DNA of 64,000 bases from assembly GCF_030867145.1 (NCBI RefSeq), contig NC_134454.1, forward strand, positions 67,128,308 to 67,192,307. The letters are read 5' to 3'. The position numbers and the translations under genes were made by a program. The notes below the pieces were generated by a model. The model made no database searches and was not told the origin of the DNA. It saw only the letters and a list, made by a program, of their open reading frames with translations. Of the stretch, positions 13,843 to 26,200 are shown piece after piece (within the stretch, counting starts at the first letter, position 1; every line of letters begins with the position of its first letter). The stretch is from Opisthocomus hoazin (Eukaryota > Chordata > Aves > Opisthocomiformes > Opisthocomidae).

Positions 13843-16800
13843 ATCAGACATCAAATTATGATTGTAGCAATGCACCTGAATTCTGCAGCTACATCCACCA
13901 CTGCAGTTTACAACTTCCCAAACTGCTAAGCAGTAGCCCAAACATTCCCATGTACCAGAGTATCTTCCCTTCTACTGCATGAGCTTTCCCTGGGATGCCT
14001 TCAGCTCTGGTCATTTACCACTTCCAGAGAATTCCTGTGCCTTCTCTGGGACTGTTACTAAAAGGCTTACTGCATGCAACTACCGTTTTCTGGGTGCTAA
14101 GAGAGTTTGTTAGCATAGCTGTGGGCCTTTTTGCACATTTCACTTCAGTGCCCAAAAGCATTCCCATTTAACTGACTAGAACAGACAGTGTGAGCTGCCT
14201 GTCTTGGTCTTTGTTGTATGTGGTTGCAGAACTGGGTGCTGTCAATGGCTGATGCTGCCCAAACTCTTTAAATTATTAATAGAAAATAATAACTAAAGCA
14301 GTAATTAAATATATTTAAATGCCTACTTGTTCTGTTACTACCTTCTTTCCATTAGGGAAGCATTTTCAAATGTACTAAGTGTTAGCCTACTTTTTCTCCC
14401 CTGCCATCCATGAAATTCCCAGCCCTTAAATACGCAGCATCTACAAAAATGTGTGTTTTATTTTATATCAAATATGACCCCGTATCTTAGAGTGACAAAT
14501 AGTGGATATGTGGAGCTAAAAATTGGTCAGACATACTTCTGTCCAGTTTCTGGCCATTTATCAAAACCAGTCTGGCTTGCTGAGGGAAGATGATACTAGA
14601 GAGTGCATATACATGTGAGTTTGCTGTCCCCTAGTCCCTCCGCACAGCCAGAATCTACATTGTTTGTCCTCTATGCCTACGGGAATAAGAAACGTACTAA
14701 GTGTGAGCAGGAAGAGTTTCTGGATGAGAGATTGCTAAATAGCTGTGGTTTGTCTGCTTTTTCCTCAGAAGCTCCAATACTTGCATATATACCATACGAT
14801 CACTATCACCCAGATAGAGCAATTTCACCATTTCCCTTCTAAAGGAAGGACTGTTGTTTAAACTACCACTTTCTTTGATGGTGAATTATATTCATTCAGG
14901 CCAGTCAGTTTTATTGTACTTCTTTCAACTCTAGCTATAAAAAACATATAACATAAAACCTTGACCAGGCTATTAAAAGTTGAGCTACTAGTGATTTAGT
15001 GAGAGAAGTTCTTCCCAACTTCATTCTGTTACGCTACAAAGACTTCTTCGCATTCATACCATAATAGCTTGTATTTGTTCATTTATTTTTTTCAGCATTT
15101 GCACCCTGTGTATATGAGGAACATTTGGTACGTTCTCAGACAAAAAATGACTTTTATCAGCTCAAGTCAGCCAAGACACTGACTTGTTTCATACAAGTGC
15201 TGAGGAGTTTTTTCTTCTAGAATGCGAAAACTATGCTTGTTCTTTCTATTGTTTTTGCACAACAGACTTCCTGAGGTCTGTAGTCAATTGGTTACGTTTC
15301 TCTTTAAAGAGTTACTAAGATATATTCACCTGGTCCGATATGCATTACTTCCAAATATATTTGTTACTTTATCACCAGATAAATCCCCCTCAAGCCCCAA
15401 ACAAGCAAAAGAATGACTTCTGTTAAAACCGAAGCAGTGTGTGAAATTTCCCACTTCGATTTTAAACCCGTTCAGTGTTTTCACCTGCACATGAGGGTAC
15501 TGGCAGCATTTCTGTCAATTCTTTTATCTCACTGCAGCCCATGCAGCAGCTGAGATCTGGTTTAATCTTAGGATTACTACCTGAACTGGAATGACGACTA
15601 AGAGCCAGCAAGCTCTATAGGAAGCTTAAAAAATGCTATTTGCCGGACTCAAAATGGACTGGTTTCATCCTGGAGCTGCTGAGGATTATGTATTACATAC
15701 TCTAAGGCTTCTTGCATTTTACCTATTAACTGATTCTTAATCACAGGTGGCTGAAATAAAAATTTAGAGATACCTGTCTGAAGTACGATCAAATGTTGGT
15801 TCATTCTGACCACTGCTTGTACACAGATATTTAAAGGTCATTCTCACCTACCCATGGTTTAGGACTGCGGCTCTAGTAATTCTCTCTTGTGTCCACATCA
15901 CCATTTAATGTGTTGATCTGATTTAGAGATTTGACAGATTTATCTGCTTCTCTGAGGCAGAAACACCACTGAAATTAGTAAAGAGTACTGGCCTGTATCC
16001 TAAAGCAAACATGCAGCTATGTGATTTCATTCAGCAGCACTGAAGAAAGTAAATGCTGGCTAGTTTGAACATTTTTTCAAGCATTTTGCTGAATCAGGAG
16101 TTATCTCTAAGCATAAAAATAGTTCCACTGAGGTCCCTGGAATCACCTGAAGTTAAAGGATATGCCTTGCTACTATAATTGTGAGCTTTAAACTCTTCAC
16201 AAAAATATTTGCCAAAAGCAGGACATTTACTAGTCCACTTTAATCTGCATGTTATCCCTTTTTGATGAGAATTTGTATAGCTTTTGCTGCTTCCTTGCTC
16301 TTCTTCATAGCTATAAGCTGACTTTCAAATGAAATTCACAAAATTCGGATTGCCTTCTTGCAGTTGAGTTGTATTCAAAAATTAGGCAAAGCGGTGGTTT
16401 CTGATTGCCAGCTAGAATACATTTAGGCACATTTTAATTTTATTTCAAAAAGTGGAGTTTTTTTCTTCTGCCTTTTTACCTGATGCATTCCAACAACGTA
16501 ATTTTTTTGCAGTGAATAAAATATATTTTGTCTTTCTAAAGTTATGCATTAATGGAACTTACAGTGTTCTTGTTTAAAATCTTGCCTGGCTCTGACTAGG
16601 AGAGCTGCTCACATCTATGTTTAGTGCAGAATTTTCACCTAGTGAAACTGGATGGGAACTCCGAATTTTGATGGAACTAGGATTTTTATTCACAAGTTTC
16701 ATACTCTTATCTGTGAGATTTCTTTTCTTTTCATGCTTCCAAGTCCTTTTTTTTTCCTTTCTCTGACTTTTCCATATGGTTCATGTCAAGTGCTCAAAAC

Positions 16801-17095
16801 ATTGGCCTCTACATTTTCATATGCAATTGTGTGTTGGCAGTTGTTTGACATATGATGTCTTTGCAGGAAAAACAAGCTCAGCGTTGTGGTCCTGAGCAAC
16901 AAATAAGACATTTAGTCTTAGCTATAGAAACTAAGACAGCAGACCTGGCAGGGTTTGCTACATTATTTTCATACATTTTGAACTGCTGAATGCTTCCTGC
17001 CAGTTAAACCATCAGTGCAGAAAACCATTGTCATTGATAGTGACTTATAAAAGACATGTGGACAGTCTTTGCTTAGACAGAACTTTAATCTAGGA

Positions 17096-17380
17096 CAGGG
17101 GTCTTCGAAGTGGGGGGTGTATACTCCAGGGGATGCACAAGATAAGCTGTTAGGGTGTGAGAAGAAAATATTTTTTGTACCATTAATAAATAAAACAAAA
17201 CAATTTTTAAAAATGTCTTTATTTCATCTTTATCTTATCCTTTTTAATTTATATTTTTATATGCATTTTATAATGTGCATAATATATTAGTACAGTAGTA
17301 CATGTATACAATTTATAATTGAAAAATAAATAAACATATATTGGGGGTGCGCAATCAAAAATGTTTTGAGACAACTACTG
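17096..17380. mobile_element. Small hAT-like non-autonomous DNA transposon remnant
   Basis: The left end starts CAGGGGTCTTCGAAGTGGGG. The right end, read on the other strand, starts CAGTAGTTGTCTCAAAAC and continues to a GCGCACCCCC block. CAGNGG/CAGTNGTT ends followed by a TCxAA block and a GC-rich step are typical of hAT-type terminal inverted repeats. The interior is AT-rich with no transposase frame. A clean 8-bp target-site duplication is not visible, although both flanks share a similar AGACAGAA...CTAG...ACAG string. The left breakpoint of the large duplication falls inside this element, so its last 45 bp also occur at 32829-32873. Confidence 0.45.
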
Positions 17381-20187
17381 TAAGACAGAATCCTAGACAG
17401 ATGGCAGAGTAGTATGCGGATGATCATACAGTTGATTTTGCTTTTACCTATTCCAATTTTAAACCAAAGTGGTTCTAGCTGAAGTATTTCTCATTCTGAT
17501 TCCAGTGTCAGATCATTGTCCTGCCATTCGTAGCTGGAAAAGTGGGGCCTTAATGCAAATGGAAACATTAGGTCAGCTGCAGGTTTGAAGCTGCTGAATC
17601 ATGAATAGAAGTGTCTTAGATCTCAACAGCATGCTGTGAGCTTGGTTTTCGTCACCTTGTTTTAATCTAGAAGTGCATTGAATTATACTGGAGTAAATCT
17701 GGTGCATGGGAAAGAAACAAATGCCTAGTCACTCTAAGGGTATCTATCTGTGGCTGAAAGCATCTAGAGACTTGACAGAGACTGTGCTCCTAGGAATTCA
17801 TTTTTGGGACTGAGATTTTATAGGACAAGTTATGGTCTGCAGTTTGATTTTTTGAAAAACAGATTTTTTGAAAAAGGGTTATTATCCAGTGCACAGATAA
17901 AAAGCCACCACTACATACCTGCACTTAGGGAGTATTAGCCGTTTGGTCCAATGAAGGATCGTGTTGTGAAAGAAGAAGTTCCAGCCTTCAGGTATCCAAA
18001 GCTTCTGGTGTCTCACACCACTCATGGTTTGCCAGTCTAAAATCGTGAATGTGGAGACAAGTGCTTGTCCTTGGCCTTTGCAAACAGGCTGTTGCTGTGA
18101 CAAATTCAGAGAGAGATGTTGAATTACCGAATGTGCAACAGAATCTGAGGCTGCCAGGAAGGAAATACCTGTCTAGCCTGGACTGTTCTAGCTTTTTTGG
18201 GAAAACTCCCTCCTGGTGCAAAAATGCAACTTACTGATTAATCCAGAGCCTGAAAAGAGACCTCCCATCTCAGTTCAGCAAATAATGGTCTGGCCGTGAA
18301 AGATGTTATACTGCTTGATAGTCAGATAAACTGCCATGAAGATGTGGGAGATCTATGGCTATTGAGAAAACAGTCATTACCCATGGCTACTATGGATAGC
18401 AATTATCTGTGATAACTACTGACTTTTTTCAGCTTGGAAAAAGGCTGCCTGCTTTACTGTTTGTTAGGCTAGAACTTGTCAGGGTTAGAATTTAAAGGAG
18501 TTGGATTTCCGTGACAGTCTGACTTGTCTTCAGCAAACTCTCTCAGACACCAAGACTACAGAATGTGACATTGGAGGAAAAAATATTGACATGAAGAATA
18601 ATTTCATTTCAGGATAGAAGTACAGATTTAGGGTAGTATCTGTAGCAAGGAAAGTAATATTTAGATGAAATCACTTTTCCTCAGAAAAGGCCTGAAACTG
18701 AAAAAATCTTCTAATTGACAGCTGGATCAATAGGATATATCCCTTAGGTCTTGAACACGTGGACTGAAGTCCTCCAAACTCTGCTTAATTTATGGGATAA
18801 ACTTGAACTTAGGTCTTCTCCATGCTCAGAAGGCATCCTGGCCGTGAGGCTATTGGCTATGCTGAAGTAAGGCACTTTTCATCTCATGGTGGAGGTATTT
18901 GACAGCTTGTTAGAGCTGTGCCACTTTGTATAAACAATTAACTTGTCATAGGGATAGGGGTCTGAAACCACTTTACAGCTATATGCACAGAGCCACTGAA
19001 ACATTATCCCTAAGGACTAATGGATATCTATTTATTTACAGAAAGTAAAGTAATCAAGAGACAATTAGAGAGACAAACACTGACTATACTTTCCCTTGCT
19101 AACCTTCTTCTATTTAGGAAATGAACAATCAGCTAGTATTAACAATAACTTAATAGAAGCACCATTATTTGAATTAGGGTGACCACTGAGTCTCATCGTC
19201 TTTTAGATTTAGCCAGCTGTGTTATTTGCTGTTAATACTAGTGATTCATATTAATTTTTACAAAGTACTTTTGAATTGGGGATTTTGATGTTCTGGGAAA
19301 ATAAAAGAGAATCTATTCCAACAGATGATAAACATGAAAAGAAAAAGTTGAAAGAAAGCCTGTCCTCGCTGAAGACAATGTGAAGAACTTCAGTGCAAAA
19401 AAATCTTGCTTTTAACATGGCCAGAGCTTCATCCATTGTTTCCCCGTGAATTCTGAATATCTGTGAGATATAATATGTGTTGGCTTTCCCATAAATCTCA
19501 GTGGGACATACCCATGCAAACTGACCTGTATGTTTGCTAAGCATTATATATGTACTTAAAATACTTTGCAAAATCTGCACCCTCAACTGCCTCTGGCTGA
19601 ATCGAATTCACTTCATGAACAGAATAAAATAATTTGTGGTTTGAACAAAGACTCTTATTCCAAGAGTCCATTTATGGATGGAATTTTGCTTGCCATAATC
19701 TTTATTTTCATGTGGTTCTAAAGAAAATTGGTATTATGAAGCTGTCCACATATACTTGGTAAACACGTAGCCCTTATAAATGCAGAACTTCCATTAAAAT
19801 CGGTGGGGATTTTCCTGAGGAGTGAGCTGCTTTAACTTACAGCTGTCTTCATCTGGTGTCCATTCTGTGAACATCATCCTCAGGAGAACTGGAACATCCA
19901 CCTCAGGTATGAAGAAAACCAGGAGCCTAGTATAACCACAGAAGAAAGAAGCTGATAAAGATCCATCTTCAGTGAAACTCAACAGAAGACAAATCAAAAA
20001 TGGAAAAAGGAGTTAGAAAAAGTGACATGTACATACCAGAACTTCTCTTAAGGTGGTTTTCATGACAATGACCCCCAATAGAGCAGGCAAAAGGAGCTGC
20101 CATACAGGTAACAACTATTACAGAAAGAGCATTTGCTAAAAGCTGATTAGAATGCCATGATAAACATTACAGCAAAAAAGGGCAGAT

Positions 20188-20223
20188 ACCCAAAGTCAGG
20201 AATGTACCCAAAGTCAGGAATGT
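20188..20223. repeat. 2 x 18-bp perfect tandem repeat (unit 1)
   Basis: ACCCAAAGTCAGGAATGT occurs twice, back to back, with no mismatch. It is carried unchanged in the second duplication unit. Confidence 0.95.
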
Positions 20224-23200
20224 AGCCCTAACAGCAGTGATCTTGTGGATGAAGACTGATGGGTGCAGGGTTACTGTCATCAGGCAGCAGAGCTGATATT
20301 CCAACACTGTCTCCTAGAACAGTTTGCAGTTATTTTCATGGTCTTGGATGTATGCATTCCTATACTGCCTGTATTTTAAAGGAATGACACATTTGCATCC
20401 AGTTTCTTGTGTCTGACAATACCACCCTCATTTGCATCTCAGTAAGAAAGGTGGGATATGCCTTATTAGATGAAAAAGGTGCAAATATTATTGTGGTACA
20501 GAGTAACCAAGAAACCATTTCCTTTCAACAGCAAATTTTTCAGCCTACCTGTTTTCCTCCATTCAACTACCTTAAAAATGCAGAATAACGGGATATTATT
20601 TACAGCAGCCAAGATCTTTAACCTGCACTTGGTGACAAAGTGCAATGGAAACCAGTATTACATTTTTGTCTGTGCTCATTTGACAGAGTATATTCTAATT
20701 TAGTTGTCACAGACTTCTTTGAATCTTACTATGTTCTCAGTTTTTGTAAGATTTATGGCCATTGTTAACTACATTTTGATTTAACTATCCTGATTTACAG
20801 CAGCTGGGAAGGCAAACCCACATCTCTCAATAATGACATTTATTCTAACTAATTTCCACTGTTCTTAATCCAGAAACTTTTTTTGACTTTTAAATTTAAA
20901 TACTGATTATTACTTTCTATCTTCACTTATGATTAATAATACGACCTATGCTATTACATATTGAAAAGGCTTGAAATCCATTTCTCTACTTAACCACCAG
21001 AAAGATGGATGCAAGAAGAACCAAATATTATGCAGAAGTAGGAGTTTGCTTCAGACTATATATGCATTGAGTAAGGTAGTTCAAGGAGAGCGAAGAGCTG
21101 TTTATAGAGTTAGTTACTGATAATGCTCTTCTGAAAATTGAAACTAGACGCAAGTAAATTAGTTTCTCAGGTGGAAATTTCACATCTGCCGAAGTGAATC
21201 CTCTCAGAAAAAAAAGAACTTTACGGGCTCTCTTCTCCTGGGACAATGCTTCCAAGAGACACAACAGGTACTCCAGTTTTGAGAAGAGCTTAGAGAGCTA
21301 GGAAAGCTTCCCTATGATGTGAAGAAACTGGAGTAATTCTATTCAGACAGAACCTCTTTAGGAAGATGTATAAGAGGTAGAAAAAATAAGGGTATAGAAG
21401 GTATTTCGGGCTTTTCTTAATGCACAAATACAAGGCTTGCTAATAAAAACATAAAAATCCATTTATAATACTTTACACAACATATAATTAAACTATTCAA
21501 GTTGTTGGCAAATGTGAAATAAAGGGCATGAGCAAGATATGCTTCCTTTTTGAACCTGACATTTTTATGACCTTAATTACATTAGGGTAAATATTTATGT
21601 AAAGATATATGAATAGATTCTGTCTTTTTTTTTTGAACATACATTAATCATTAACTGTGTGGGACTGCAAAATCTTTCAGTAATTTCTCCAGTAGGTATA
21701 TTGCTCATAATTGTCCAACAAGGTTTTATGCCTTCCTCTGAAACTCCAGTTTGTGGCCACTGACAAATAAAAATGCATCACTTGTCTGAATGAGTGGAGC
21801 TGCTCCCAGCTGCAGGTTGCACTTAGCCTACATGGACTTCAGAATAAAAGGGGAAGAGGCCAAATCTCCCTCTGAGTTATCCTGACAAAACCCCTTGGAC
21901 TTCAATAATTTCAATCCAATCAACTCCACTTTTTGTAGATTAATAGGAAAAAAATGCACTTAATTATTGGGAAGAGCCAGACACAATGTCCTGACCCCAT
22001 GTCGCCTTCGTTGGCGTGGCGACCCCCCATAAGACTTAAAGGCAGGATTTCTGGTGGCAGAAATGAAGCAAAGGCATTTCTCCCTCTCTGAACCTTAAGT
22101 ACTTACCTACCACTTAGTGAATGATCAGATAGAAGTCCCCACAGAGGATGATGCAGCCACAGTCTAAAATGTGAGTCCCTAAATGAACATCCAGGATTTG
22201 ATCGGTGTGAGGAATAGAATGGGTAATTATTTTTTTCCTGTGATCTTCTGTTGTGTGGTTTAAAGCCAGACAGATTATTAACTTGAATGATAATGCGGAC
22301 ACAAAGAATCATAAATACCACCTTCTTCAGCTCTAGTCTCTCTCATTGTCTTGTAATAATCAAATACAAGTAAATTTGTCCCTGTGGTGACAATGTTACT
22401 CTGACACCAAGATAAACAAAAACAGATATGTGCATTTCTGCAGAAAATTATTTACTCCCCTTTTTGTTTGAAAAACCTTAGCCAGCATAATTACTTATGA
22501 AAGTCCTGCAGAAACAGAAATGGAGAATAAGCAAAAAGTAATTGAATTCAAGGGCGATATCATAATATTGATTTCTTACTAAAAAAGGAATATGATGCAG
22601 AAGACGATACAAAGTGAAGAGATACATGAAGTATATGTATGGCTGTAATGTTAATTTTCGTGGAACCCTCTTTGGAAAAATCTAAGAATAACTTCTTTCG
22701 ATTAGTGGATGAACTATGTTGTTTCTTGATTCACATAATCAGGATGTTGGATGGAGATAGGAGAATGTCCCACAGATATTCAGACAGGGAGGAAAAAAGA
22801 GCTTTTTGCCATAGTCCTCTTGCTTCTAAAGGAGATGGACATAAACAGGTAACAACTGTCCATTTACTTTCTCCTCCAGAGAAGTGGAAAGGAGAAAATT
22901 AATTGCTTCTCTCAGAGGCATAATTGTATGCTTCTTTACAATAATACAATTATATATTGCACCAGAGTACAGGTGAAAGAAAACTTATCTAGCCTTGCAT
23001 GACTAACATAAAAGCATCTTCACAAGAAAAACTCTGATGACCTTGAGGGATACATGAGGTACTGGATACATAAAACACATTGTGACTCTTTTGTATGAAC
23101 AGTGGTGAAGATAATATTTTTGGAGAGAATAGAGAAGAAGGGTCTAGTTTGTTAGAATTTTCTTAATGTCTTGTTCTCAGACATTGTTTTGTAGTGGTAA

Positions 23201-26200
23201 AGACACCTGTGCTAGAATGCTGAGGTCTTGAATGTAACTAATTGGACACCACATCTAACAGAAGTAGTAAGGGCTAGCTTTCAGCCAAGTTCATTACTGC
23301 AACATGTGCCTATGGGCAAAATTTTGATCCTCACAAAACCTGCTGTAGATGAAGATTCCTGAAACTGTTGGCAGGATGCTGTGCACTACAATACACTTTA
23401 CAGCCTCCATGGTTGTGATCGGCCTTTCAGATAGTTTGAGGACCTCAAAATCTGATCCTATCTGGTCAGATGAGATTAAAAATTAGGAACTGACAACTAG
23501 GTGATGTCAGGCAGAAAAACCTGCCCGATTTTACTTAATTTGAGCTTAACTCAGCTGTAACAGAAACTGTGAAGAGGGAGTTCAGATGGCCATTGCAACT
23601 AGAAAGGAATGGTGAATGTCTGTGGCAGATGTGATGAAGCTCCTAAGAGCACAGAAATTTTGCCTAGCACTTAGGAGCTTATAAAAAGTGATTAATGGGA
23701 TAGGAGAGCAGAGAAGAAAAAAACATTGGGAAAGATCTAATGTCATCAAGGAACAGCACTAGCACCCAAGAAATAACACAACATCCCCCATACTGTTACG
23801 GTGATGTTTAAGATCTGATCAAATCTCACTTAACTGTACCTTCATTAGCTTTGTTTCTTTGTAGTAGACAGGGTCTGTTTAGCTTATTTTGGTAGTAAAC
23901 TCACCCATTAGGTTATGCAACGTGTTACTCTCTTTGTGTCTCTAAGTGCTGTGGTTAGCCAAAATATCTATTTCCCCTCATTGTATGTTTTCCCTTGCTG
24001 GCCTCCTTTAAGAATCATCTGGTGAATGGACTGAAAGTGAGGTGGGGAGCAGTGGCCTGCACTGCTCATCTGTGTCCTGGACTTTTCCACTGATCTGTTC
24101 TCCACTGGTGACTTCATTGGTTAACTTCAGAGAGCCTTCATTGTTACTGTGATGAATACACAGAACTGGTTATGTCCTGGCAAGACCAAGCTCACATCTA
24201 AGCTCCAGCTGGATTCCCAGACTGTCCAGCAAGTTTATTTTGAACTAACCTAATCCCATACAAACATAATCAAGAGGAGGTAGTAGTGGTGCCTCCCACC
24301 ATGTTATACCCCAAAACTCAGGACTTTTAAAACTATTTGACAGTAGACAGCAACTTCCTGAGGTTTCTAGTTCTGCTGATGGAATTATGTATCTGAACTA
24401 CCTTGGTGAGAACAGGCTAAGTAACCCCCTTCTCCCTAGCATTTGCTATTGGGAGGATTAAGAGGCTGTACTCTCAATGTGCCAACTTTAGTGGATGTTT
24501 TTGGGGGATCTCTGAACTCCATTTGTTTCATAGGAATCCTGGGTGATTAACTTAACCTGAACCCTGCTAGGTAGCAGAGTGCTTAGAAGTTAACGAACAG
24601 CAACAACGGGTCAACCCTTACAAACTGACCTCAAGTACAGGATGCTGCTAAAAGGGGTGTTTCTGCCTTGTCCTTTGCCATATACTCCAGCTGCCTCGAT
24701 GGGACTAGCATTTGTGCATGGTGCAGTGATCGTACTAGGAAAACTCACAAAGAAAAATAAGGGGTTTGCAGCTAATTCCTCAAGAGCACATTTACTTCCA
24801 GCAAGAAAAGAAGACAACTTTCATCCACGAGCAGAGTCCCAGGTTCCTGGGAAGACGTTGTGGTTTAGTGCTGTGCCAACTGATGCCTTAGGTAAAGAAG
24901 GTAAATAGATCTGGAAAGACAATATCCTCATAGCCTTTGTCAAGGTCACTCTGAAAGCAGAGTCATGTGGGCCTCTATGACTGGACGTGACTTGTTTCTG
25001 GGTAGATAAAATAAATTGATTTTCATTTAAAAGGAAAAAGTTAGTCTGCAAAGGCAAGACCTTCCTAAGATTCAGTGTCTGCACAGCAGCCCTACTTTCT
25101 CCAAATGGTATTTTGTATAAGAGTATTATATTTATTTTAATGTAAGGAAATTAAAATTAAATCATAATAACTTCTTTTTTTAAAAAGTGCACTTGGATTA
25201 AAATACTATTGAATTGCAGTCAATATTGTTGAGCTCCAGTCAGTGTGCATCAAGTAGGAAAGTTTATATCCTTTATAAGCAATGATGTTGAAATCCTAGC
25301 TGCCCTCTTTATCGATTAAAGAGACAATGATGCTATGCAATTTACTTTTGATCTCTAGTGTAGCAGTGAAGCTCTGACATGGTAAGAGCAGGGGAAGTCA
25401 TCAGTTGCTACGCCTGCAACTCAATTGTAAGATTCAAGTACCTTAACGTTGTTTTGGAAAATAGTGATGAACTTATTTAAATTGGCCTGATATTTAAAGC
25501 TGTGTCCTGTAGCAGTTTAGCTAGAGAAATGAGCTCTTTTTTCATAACTTACTGTTATTAGAGAATAATTTGCCTCTTACTTTGTCTCCTCTGAAGTGAA
25601 ATAATACAAATATATAAAAGCGGCAAAAATGACCCTTGCAATAAAAACCTTTGGAGCATAAATCTCCTTAAGCTAAAATTTATTTGGAAGTCTTTTAAAG
25701 CTCATTGTATAAAATTCCTTCTCATCTAGAAGCTAGTCCATACCTTTTTGGGGTGGGGGGGTGGAGAGAACAAAACAAAAAGAGCTTGAATGTGTCCACT
25801 AAAATATATCCATAAATAAAGTAACAAATAAGAGAAAAATATAGAAATGCTTGCAAAGTTTGGAATAGACCGGCAGTCCTTATTTGAACAATGATGCAAA
25901 TATTCTTTAATACCTGGAACAATTACATAAGATTTGGAATAATACTGGAATCTGGTATGTAATGCTTTAAGCCACTTGTTATTTTGATATAAGATGAATA
26001 CGAATGCTAAGTAAATAGATGGAATAATCTTAATTAGCTACAAGAAAAAGTGTGACTTAACCAAGAAGCTGCTCAGTGCTAGTCAGCAATTTTAGAATGG
26101 TTGTTATTAAGATGATTTATTTTGCAAACTTTGTTTGAGAAAAAATTACTGGTGAGCTAGTATTTTTAATTAAATTGCAAGTAGCAGATTACGGTTTTTA

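Larger units (their letters stand above)
4009..17095. other. AT-rich intergenic DNA with microsatellites
   Basis: About 13 kb of unique AT-rich sequence with only short chance-length open frames on either strand. It contains the simple repeats listed separately. No homology to known genes was recognised. In vertebrates the interval on one side of HTR1A is a large gene desert, and this stretch fits that picture. Confidence 0.6.

Noticed and set aside
13735-13941. 68-codon minus-strand frame with a Thr-His repeat
   Set aside because: The repeat peptide is just the (GT)n microsatellite read in translation.
19251-19586. 111-codon minus-strand frame, repeated at 34744-35079
   Set aside because: Its presence in both units follows from the duplication and is not evidence of selection. 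No known domain or splice context.
22003-22030. Short GTCGCC...GGCGAC inverted repeat in AT-rich DNA
   Set aside because: A 6-bp stem with an 11-base loop is too weak to call an RNA structure or regulatory site.
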